This document shows, piece by piece, positions 25,206 through 31,504 of a stretch of DNA of 35,562 nucleotides. Source of the DNA: Thermococcus celericrescens (GTDB lineage Archaea > Methanobacteriota_B > Thermococci > Thermococcales > Thermococcaceae); the NCBI RefSeq assembly GCF_001484195.1, contig NZ_LLYW01000021.1, positions 1 to 35,562 on the forward strand, in the 5' to 3' direction. Position 1 is the stretch's first letter; every line of letters begins with the position of its first letter. The notes beneath the pieces are model-generated. The model worked only from the letters and a program-made list of their open reading frames with translations. It did no database searches and was not told where the DNA came from. The translations under genes and the position numbers were made by a program.

Positions 25206-27057
25206 GCTTGACCCAAAGATGGATAATTTGCTTGAGATATTGAAACAGGCTGAAGATGGTAAATTAGTCCTTCCCCAGTTCCAAAGAGACTTTGTATGGT
25301 CAAGGCAGGACATTAAGGATTTATTGGTTTCACTCCTCAATGGCTACTTTGTGGGCACATTCCTCTTCCTTAGAACAGACCCTACCCAACCACCATTTAA
25401 GTGGAGGCCAATCCAGGGTGTCAGTTTGCCAGTTGATGGAAATGGTAATTATATTGCAGAACCAGAGGCCATGATTCTTGATGGCCAGCAGAGGATAACA
25501 TCACTCCACTATGTGTTCTATGCACCACCAAAAGAAGTTGTCACCCCAAAGTACACCAGCAGGAGATACCTCTTCTTCTTCTTGAGGCTTGAAGAATTGG
25601 GAAAGGGTAATGTTGAGGATGCTGTGTTCAGTGTGAATGAAGATGATGCTAGGAAGTACTTGGACAAAAACTATCAGTTTGAGCACAAGATAGTTCCATT
25701 CACAGAGCTTTCTAACAAAGAAAAGTGGGAAGATTGGGTAGAGGAATTCATAGAGTATCATGTTGACAAATACATAGAGGAGAACATTGGTGAAGATGTT
25801 AGCTTTAAACAGGGTAGAGAACTGACTCAAGAGTACAAGAGGCAACTTAAGGCAGAGGCAGACCGCTGGGAGAAGTACATTAACAATCTCCTAGAGTTCA
25901 AGGTTCCAGTCCTTTACTTGCCAAAAATTGAACCAGACAATAAACAAAAACTTGGTGAAGTCTGCACAATATTTGAGAAGATGAACAGCACTGGAGTTAG
26001 GTTATCAGTCTTTGACCTCTTGACTGCCAGACTATATAAAGATGATATTGACCTTCATAAAATATGGCAGGACACTGTTGATTCATTTGAGGGTATCAGA
26101 AAGTTGTCTGAGGACAACCCAGACCTCTTTAAAGTGTTGCTACTCAGGGCACTAGGCCTTATGAGAGTGCTCAGGGACAGGGATAAGGACAAGGGTGAGA
26201 AGGAGATTAGTGATGTTAAAAATAGGTCTTTAATTAATTTGTCACCAGTGGATTTTGAGTCAGATTGGTGGATTATGGCAAGGTATTTTGACAGAGCCAT
26301 TGAGAGAGTTATGAGTACCAATCAAGATGGGTTTGGGGCATTCCTGCCAAAGTGGGTTCCTTACAAACCCATGCTCCCAGTTTTGGCAACACTCCTCTAC
26401 TATGTGGAGGGTACTAAAGAGCTATCACCAATAGAAAAGAGTAAGGCTTACACACTAATAAAGCAGTGGTACTGGAGTTCAGTATTCACTGAGAGGTACA
26501 GCAGTGCTGTTGAGTCTAAGTCTTTGAGTGATACACTAGAGTTAATAAAGGCTTTCAAAGAGCCTGAATTCCTACCCTCAATGATTACTGAGGCAAGGAC
26601 TAGAATTACCTCACTAAACTTACACACAGTCTCAAGAAGTGGAAGTGCAATTTACAGAGGCATTATGAACTTAATTGCATTGAACCATGCAAGGGACTTT
26701 CTCCAAGTTGATGCCATAGAATTCCATAACCTAGAAGACCACCATATATTCCCCCAGGCCTTCCTAAGGAGGCAAGGTTTTGGAGACAAAGACAAATCCA
26801 AGATTAATATCATACTTAATAGAACCCTCATCACTGATGAAACCAACAGGAAGATTTCAGCAACATCACCAAAAGAGTACATTAAATGGATTCCTGGTGA
26901 TTTGGAGGAGGTTCTCAAGCCTCACTTTATTGATTCTGGGTGCATTGATGCTATGAAAGAGAACAATTATGAGAAGTTCCTGGAAAGGAGGAGGATGCTT
27001 ATTTTAAACAAAGTGCAAGAACTTATAGGTGGGGGAGGGGAGGATGTCAACTCCTGA
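25198..27057 (+). CDS. GmrSD-like nuclease, DUF262 plus DUF1524
   Basis: 619 aa from GTG 25198 (GTG 25189 is possible; both overlap the hsdS end). The N-terminal DUF262 domain has VLPQFQRDFVWSRQDIKDLL (near 14), the ParB-like nucleotide motif ILDGQQRITSLHY (near 92) and FEKMNSTGVRLSVFDLLTARL (near 258). The C-terminal DUF1524 domain has the His-Me/HNH motif LEDHHIFPQAFL (near 515) and NIILNRTLITDETNRKISATSP. GmrSD-type proteins cut modified DNA using NTP, so it may destroy phage DNA with modified bases that escape the type I enzyme. Lying between hsdS and hsdR and overlapping both, it is an integral member of this operon. Confidence 0.88.
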   Translation: MDKLDPKMDNLLEILKQAEDGKLVLPQFQRDFVWSRQDIKDLLVSLLNGYFVGTFLFLRTDPTQPPFKWRPIQGVSLPVDGNGNYIAEPEAMILDGQQRITSLHYVFYAPPKEVVTPKYTSRRYLFFFLRLEELGKGNVEDAVFSVNEDDARKYLDKNYQFEHKIVPFTELSNKEKWEDWVEEFIEYHVDKYIEENIGEDVSFKQGRELTQEYKRQLKAEADRWEKYINNLLEFKVPVLYLPKIEPDNKQKLGEVCTIFEKMNSTGVRLSVFDLLTARLYKDDIDLHKIWQDTVDSFEGIRKLSEDNPDLFKVLLLRALGLMRVLRDRDKDKGEKEISDVKNRSLINLSPVDFESDWWIMARYFDRAIERVMSTNQDGFGAFLPKWVPYKPMLPVLATLLYYVEGTKELSPIEKSKAYTLIKQWYWSSVFTERYSSAVESKSLSDTLELIKAFKEPEFLPSMITEARTRITSLNLHTVSRSGSAIYRGIMNLIALNHARDFLQVDAIEFHNLEDHHIFPQAFLRRQGFGDKDKSKINIILNRTLITDETNRKISATSPKEYIKWIPGDLEEVLKPHFIDSGCIDAMKENNYEKFLERRRMLILNKVQELIGGGGEDVNS

Positions 27058-30000
27058 AGAGAGGATATCTGAGTATCCATTTATCAATATCATGTCCAAG
27101 GAACTCGGCTGGGAGTATGTGCCTCCTTCAGAATTAAAGAAGGAGAGGGACTACAACTCAGCTCTTCTTAAAGACAGACTAATGAGGGCCCTCCTTAGGA
27201 TAAATGCTGGGAAGATATCTGAGGAAGATGCCGAGCAGATAATTAAAAAGCTGGAGTATCTCCCCCACACTATAGAAGGGAACAGGGAGTTTCTGGAGAT
27301 TTTGAAGAATGGTCTTTCTTTCAAACCCAAAGGTTCAAAGTTCCACAGAACAATATGGTTAATTGATTATGAGAATCTTGGGAATAATGAGTTCTTGGTA
27401 ACTAGACAGTTCTATATTAAAGAGGGTGAGAATAGGAGAAGGCCAGACATTGTTCTGTTCATTAATGGAATTCCAGTTGTGGTGATTGAGGTCAAAAGCC
27501 CTACTACTGAAAGTGAAACCCTTGAAGTTGCATACCAGCAGATAAAAGATTATGAATCTGCTGTTCCCAAGCTGTTTGTTTTTAATCAATTCAACATCAT
27601 CTCAGATTGGACTGAGGTTCTTTATGCTCCAACCTTTTCAGATGCCCCCTTGGACATGTGGGGAAGATGGAAAGACCCCTATCCTCACAAGCTTGATGTG
27701 ACTTATTATGAAGACCCCATTAAAGTGACTGCATATGGTATGCTGTCAAAGGAGAATCTGATTGACCTAATTAGAAATTTCATATTCTTTAGGCATGAGA
27801 AAAATAAGCTTGTAAAGATTATATCTAGGTACATGCAGTTCAGAGCAACAAATAAAATCCATGACAGGATTCTCAGGACTTATCTTGGTGAGGACAACAA
27901 AAAGACTGGACTTATATGGCACACCCAAGGTTCAGGAAAAAGTTTGACCATGTTTTTCACAGCTTGGAAACTATACAGAACAGAAGAGCTTGACAATCCA
28001 ACCATTGTCATAGTGGTTGACAGAGATAATTTGGAACAACAAATGTTTGAGACATTCCAAAAGCACAAGTTCAATGTTAAGAGAGCCTCCTCAATACCAA
28101 AATTAATTGAGATGCTATACAATGATGAGAGAGGCATAATACTAACTACTGTTCAGAAGTTCCAAGAGCCTAGAGAATCAGAGGATAAGGAGAGAACAAG
28201 GAGATACAGAGAGATGTTTGAAGCCTTGAAGAGTGGAAACCACCCAGTAAACAAGAGGCAGAATGTTATAATTCTAACTGATGAGAGCCACAGGAGCCAG
28301 TATGGTGTGTTGGCTATAAACATGAGGGCCATGCTTTCCAATGCATTCATCTTTGGTTTTACTGGTACACCAATAGCAAAGGATGAGAGGAACACCTTTG
28401 AAAAATTCAACCCTCCAGGGGAATTATATTTGGACAGGTATTCTATTGAGGAGTCAATAAGGGATGGGTTTACAGTCCCAATTTATTACCAGTATAAGGG
28501 AGTCAAATATAAGGTGGACAAGGAGTTAGCTGACAAGTTATTTGAATCAGAGTTCTGGATGCTAGATGAAGAGACAAAGAAGAAACTCCAAAAGAAAGTT
28601 GACAGGAAGCTCCTACTTAAGCTCAGGAAAAGGATTGAGCTTGTTGCTAAGGATATTGCAGAGCACTACCAAAAATACATAGAACCATTGGGATTCAAAG
28701 GGCAAGTAGTTGCAGTAAATAGATGGGCTTGTGCTTATTACAAAGAGGAGCTGGATAAGTATCTTCCCCCAGAGTGGAGTGAGGTGGTGTTTTCACCAAG
28801 GGATGATGACCCACAAGAACTGAGGAAATATCATAAGAGCAAGGAGAAGATTGAAGAAATTGTTGAGAAGTTTAGGCATGGAGACACCCCTAAGCTCCTC
28901 ATTGTAACAAACATGCTACTAACAGGGTTTGATGCTCCAGTAAATCAGGTCATGTATTTAGACAAATACTTGAGAGACCACAATTTATTACAGGCCATTG
29001 CTAGAGTAAACAGGCCTGCACCTGGAAAGGAGTTTGGATTAGTGGTTGATTATAGTGGGGTGTTTGAGAACCTGAAGGAGGTTCTTAATTTTTACCAAGA
29101 GGACATCAAAGGTGTGGCATACAATTATGACTCACTAAAAGAGGGCTTCAAGAACATATATAATGAACTTGTGGAATTTTTGGGTGGTGTTAACCAAGTT
29201 AATAAAAACACCCTTGATTACTTTGTCATTAATTATCTGAGAGACCCGGCTAGGGCCAAGTTCTTTGAGGAGAAATACCAGCAACTTGCAAAATTGTTTG
29301 AGTTCATTTCTCCAGACCCATTTTTGGCACCATATCTTGACACTTACAAGAAAATAACTGCCATTTACAAGGCCTATGTAAGAAAATACAAGGGTAAGAA
29401 GGGTAGGAAGTTCAGAGATTATTATAAGAAAACTGAGAAAATAATTGAGAGGAGTGTGGAAGCCAAGGAAATTGAAGACAAATTCCCAGTAATTAAATTT
29501 GATGTTGACTACCTGGAGAAGCTGTCATCAAAGGTTAAGAAAGGGGAAGCTAATGACTCAAAACTTATTGACCTCACAGTGGTATTAAAGAAATGGTCTG
29601 AGAGAAACAAAAACAAAGGCCCTGCATATCAAAAGTTATCTGAAAGAATTGAGAAGTTGATAAAAAGAATCTATGAAAATGCTGAGAAAATACAGGAATT
29701 CAGCAAGCAACTTCATGAACTAGCCCAGGAAGTCATTGAGATTGAGAAAGAGCCCCTGAAATATGGTCTTAGTTCTGAGGAGTTTCTTCTGATGTCATTC
29801 CTTCATGAAAAACTAGGTGTTGATAAACAGACAGCAAGGAAGTATGTACTTGAACTGAAAGAGGAACTTAAAGACAAAATGTTCAGTGGTTGGACTACTA
29901 GGGAGAGTGCCAGAGCTGAGGTTGAACAGAGTGTCAGATTGTTCTTGCTGGTTAAATTAGCTGAGAGAAACTTAGAACCTAGTGAGCTTGAAAGGACACT

Positions 30001-30064
30001 AGATACTATTCACCATGAGTTCTTTGAGCTGTTGGTAGAGAACTTTGATGAGGGTTGGAAGTGA
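27044..30064 (+). CDS. hsdR: type I restriction endonuclease subunit HsdR
   Basis: 1006 aa from ATG 27044, preceded by GGGGAGG; it overlaps the DUF262 gene by 14 bases. The N-terminal nuclease has RPDIVLFINGIPVVVIEVKSP (PD-ExK, near 132-152). The SF2 translocase follows with Walker A HTQGSGKS near 299, DESH box LTDESHRSQYG near 416, FTGTP near 443, and late motifs LLTGFDAPVNQ and ARVNRP (near 625-665). The C-terminal 300 residues are helical and likely dock to HsdM. All catalytic motifs look intact, so the R-M complex could be active. The stop overlaps the next start (GTGA). Confidence 0.95.
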   Translation: MSTPEERISEYPFINIMSKELGWEYVPPSELKKERDYNSALLKDRLMRALLRINAGKISEEDAEQIIKKLEYLPHTIEGNREFLEILKNGLSFKPKGSKFHRTIWLIDYENLGNNEFLVTRQFYIKEGENRRRPDIVLFINGIPVVVIEVKSPTTESETLEVAYQQIKDYESAVPKLFVFNQFNIISDWTEVLYAPTFSDAPLDMWGRWKDPYPHKLDVTYYEDPIKVTAYGMLSKENLIDLIRNFIFFRHEKNKLVKIISRYMQFRATNKIHDRILRTYLGEDNKKTGLIWHTQGSGKSLTMFFTAWKLYRTEELDNPTIVIVVDRDNLEQQMFETFQKHKFNVKRASSIPKLIEMLYNDERGIILTTVQKFQEPRESEDKERTRRYREMFEALKSGNHPVNKRQNVIILTDESHRSQYGVLAINMRAMLSNAFIFGFTGTPIAKDERNTFEKFNPPGELYLDRYSIEESIRDGFTVPIYYQYKGVKYKVDKELADKLFESEFWMLDEETKKKLQKKVDRKLLLKLRKRIELVAKDIAEHYQKYIEPLGFKGQVVAVNRWACAYYKEELDKYLPPEWSEVVFSPRDDDPQELRKYHKSKEKIEEIVEKFRHGDTPKLLIVTNMLLTGFDAPVNQVMYLDKYLRDHNLLQAIARVNRPAPGKEFGLVVDYSGVFENLKEVLNFYQEDIKGVAYNYDSLKEGFKNIYNELVEFLGGVNQVNKNTLDYFVINYLRDPARAKFFEEKYQQLAKLFEFISPDPFLAPYLDTYKKITAIYKAYVRKYKGKKGRKFRDYYKKTEKIIERSVEAKEIEDKFPVIKFDVDYLEKLSSKVKKGEANDSKLIDLTVVLKKWSERNKNKGPAYQKLSERIEKLIKRIYENAEKIQEFSKQLHELAQEVIEIEKEPLKYGLSSEEFLLMSFLHEKLGVDKQTARKYVLELKEELKDKMFSGWTTRESARAEVEQSVRLFLLVKLAERNLEPSELERTLDTIHHEFFELLVENFDEGWK

Positions 30065-30789
30065 GCATAGGCTTTTACTCAGATATCCCACTTTTAATTG
30101 AAGTTAGAGATGTCAAGTTAGCTAGGATAATAATTAGACCTGATGGTATTGTGAGGGTTGTGGTTCCTGCAGGATATGATGTGGAGCAACTATTATCCAA
30201 AAAGAGAGAATGGATTCTCCAACAACTCTCACAAATAGAACAGTATCAAAAAGTTGCATTGAGTGAGAACTTTTATCTCTTTGGGAAACCAGTTAGATTA
30301 TATGTCAGGTACCATACTGGTCAAAGTAGCAAGTTGACCATTCTAAACCACAAGGTCATTTTATCTGTCCCTGAATCTAGGAAGGGACAGGAGATTAGCC
30401 TTCTTGAAAAGGAGCTTAGAAAACTACTCAGAAATAGGCTGAATGAAGTTCTAACCCAATATTCAAGACTTTTAGGGGTTAAATACAACAGAGTCTCAAT
30501 AAAGAAGCACAGGAGTAAGTGGGGTAGCTGTTCTCATAAAAACAATCTTAACTTTAATCTAGCCCTTCTATCCCTTCCAGAGGATACCATGAAATATGCT
30601 GTTCTTCATGAGCTTGTCCACTTAATTGAGAAAAAACACACTAAAAAATTCTGGCTTATTGTTAGTTCACTGATTCCAGACTATAAAAAACATGAGAAAA
30701 TTCTGGAGGAACACTGGATAATTGTGTGGAATAATGAAATTTGGAGAGAGTTATTGAATTTACCACTACCATCTGTTTCTGGGGTATGA
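30061..30789 (+). CDS. YgjP/DUF45-type zinc metallopeptidase-like protein
   Basis: 242 aa from GTG 30061, which overlaps the hsdR stop (a TTG at 30055 is also possible). The signature KKHRSKWGSCSHKNNLNFNLALLSLPEDTMKYAVLHELVHLIEKKHTKKFW contains the WGS(C) strand and HELVH (HExxH) followed by a third ligand His in KKHTKKFW. This is the YgjP-like M48-related family often found downstream of type I hsdR genes in bacteria and archaea. Its role in restriction is not known; a protease that controls HsdR or releases an effector is possible. It is the last gene of the operon. Confidence 0.9.
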   Translation: MSIGFYSDIPLLIEVRDVKLARIIIRPDGIVRVVVPAGYDVEQLLSKKREWILQQLSQIEQYQKVALSENFYLFGKPVRLYVRYHTGQSSKLTILNHKVILSVPESRKGQEISLLEKELRKLLRNRLNEVLTQYSRLLGVKYNRVSIKKHRSKWGSCSHKNNLNFNLALLSLPEDTMKYAVLHELVHLIEKKHTKKFWLIVSSLIPDYKKHEKILEEHWIIVWNNEIWRELLNLPLPSVSGV

Positions 30790-30841
30790 TGCTAGTCCAT
30801 TTTGTCATCCCAAGAGTAAATTAATCTAGTCTAGTAGAGAA

Positions 30842-30881
30842 ATATTATATACAGGTATGCATTAATATGCATACTGGGTGG
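30842..30881 (+). promoter_or_regulatory. integrase/RHH promoter with palindromic operator
   Basis: A TATA box ATATTATATA (30842-30851) is followed at once by a perfect inverted repeat: GTATGCAT (30855-30862), spacer TAAT, ATGCATAC (30867-30874). GGGTGG (30876-30881) is the RBS for ATG 30887. The inverted repeat lies where RNA polymerase would start, so a bound repressor would block transcription. The RHH domain encoded just downstream is the obvious candidate. Confidence 0.6.
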
Positions 30882-30886
30882 TTATC

Positions 30887-31129
30887 ATGGTTAGAAAAGT
30901 TAGGACAACTGTACTTATCTCTAGGGAGCTTCACCAAAAGGCAAAGGAGAGGGGCATAAACTTGAGCAAGCTTCTTGAAAGGGCCTTGATGATAGAGCTA
31001 GAACTTCTAGAAAGTATTGACTTGAAAAGGGAGGAGCTCTTGAGGCAAAGGCTCTTAGAGGATAAAGTTAAGAATGGGGATGAAAGAGTGACTGATGGGA
31101 TGATGAGTCTGGAGCCCCCTGATCGGTGA
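30887..31129 (+). CDS. integrase N-terminal part (IntN) with ribbon-helix-helix domain
   Basis: 80 aa from ATG 30887 as it stands. VRKVRTTVLISRELHQKAKERGINLSKLLERALMIELELLE is a ribbon-helix-helix DNA-binding pattern, followed by a charged helix. The frame enters the attR core (ATG ATG AGT CT) and then runs into host DNA as MMSLEPPDR and a stop. In the excised circle the same frame would continue MMSLDNKITS into the tyrosine recombinase at 14229, making a protein of about 788 aa. SSV-type integrases are split in the same way. The stop overlaps a GTG at 31126 (GTGA), so the host gene may now be translated by coupling to this one. Confidence 0.8.
   Translation: MVRKVRTTVLISRELHQKAKERGINLSKLLERALMIELELLESIDLKREELLRQRLLEDKVKNGDERVTDGMMSLEPPDR
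31096..31110 (+). repeat. attR core, TGGGATGATGAGTCT
   Basis: Second copy of the 15-bp att core. The next bases (GGAGCCCCC, then GATCGG and TTTCGCGG) are host-like: they contain the GATC and CpG words missing from the element. Confidence 0.85.
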
Positions 31130-31449
31130 GGAGGTTTCGCGGGGCTGACCGAGATGATAAGGAACGCCTCTGTCGGGAGTACCTGGAGGAAATCGACCGG
31201 CTGGAGCGCTCGCTCCGGGAGCTGGAGGAGGAGCTTATAGAGCTGAGAATGCAGCTGAACCTCAAGGTGGACGAGGCCAACAGGCTCGCCATAGAGAACG
31301 CAAGCTTGAGGCACAGGATTGAGATGATGGAGCGGCGCGAGAAACGATTGGTGGAGTTTCTCCGGAAGCTTAAGATTCCGGTAATATACATCGACGAGGA
31401 GAGGTTTGAGGACGTGGATGTGGACCTCGGTCCCGATTCGAAGGACTGA
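31126..31449 (+). CDS. coiled-coil hypothetical protein (host gene at attB)
   Basis: 107 aa with a GTG start inside GGTGAGGAGG. Almost all of it is a charged coiled coil (ERLCREYLEEIDRLERSLRELEEELIELRMQL, then ENASLRHRIEMMERREKRLVEFLRKL). It ends in a short strand PVIYIDEERFEDVDVD. I do not recognise a function. Host-type GC content. The element entered just upstream, so the original promoter and leader (14187-14224) are now 17 kb away; the ancestral leader would have encoded a 9-codon ORF MMSLEPPDR overlapping the GTG. Expression may now depend on the integrase promoter. In-frame ATG codons occur only far inside. Confidence 0.65.
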   Translation: MRRFRGADRDDKERLCREYLEEIDRLERSLRELEEELIELRMQLNLKVDEANRLAIENASLRHRIEMMERREKRLVEFLRKLKIPVIYIDEERFEDVDVDLGPDSKD

Positions 31450-31451
31450 GG

Positions 31452-31500
31452 AAAACCTTAATAGCCCAACTTCATTTTCTACTTCAGTTTAAGAGGTGAG
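31452..31500 (+). promoter_or_regulatory. alaS promoter and RBS
   Basis: BRE-like GAAAAC and TATA-like CTTAATAG (31457-31464) predict a start near 31488. GAGGTGAG (31493-31500) is the RBS for ATG 31505. Confidence 0.5.
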
Positions 31501-31504
31501 GCTA

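Larger units (their letters stand above)
14225..31110 (+). mobile_element. integrated 16.9-kb element with split integrase and defence operon
   Basis: Bounded by the 15-bp direct repeat TGGGATGATGAGTCT (14225-14239 and 31096-31110). Base composition changes sharply at both ends: inside is AT-rich and nearly free of CpG, outside is CpG-rich. Contents in order: integrase C-terminal part, MCM helicase, an unknown gene and a tandem-RHH regulator (both minus), an eight-gene defence operon, and the integrase N-terminal part with an RHH domain. The split integrase is the hallmark of SSV-type integration seen in archaeal plasmids and viruses. No capsid or packaging gene is recognisable, so a plasmid-like integrative element is more likely than a virus. 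Confidence 0.9.

Noticed and set aside
14225-31110. Element as an integrated virus
   Set aside because: No capsid, packaging ATPase or spindle-virus coat protein was recognised; content fits a plasmid-like integrative element.
31111-31160. tRNA gene as the integration site at attR
   Set aside because: The flanking host sequence has no tRNA arms; the core lies in the leader of a protein-coding gene.
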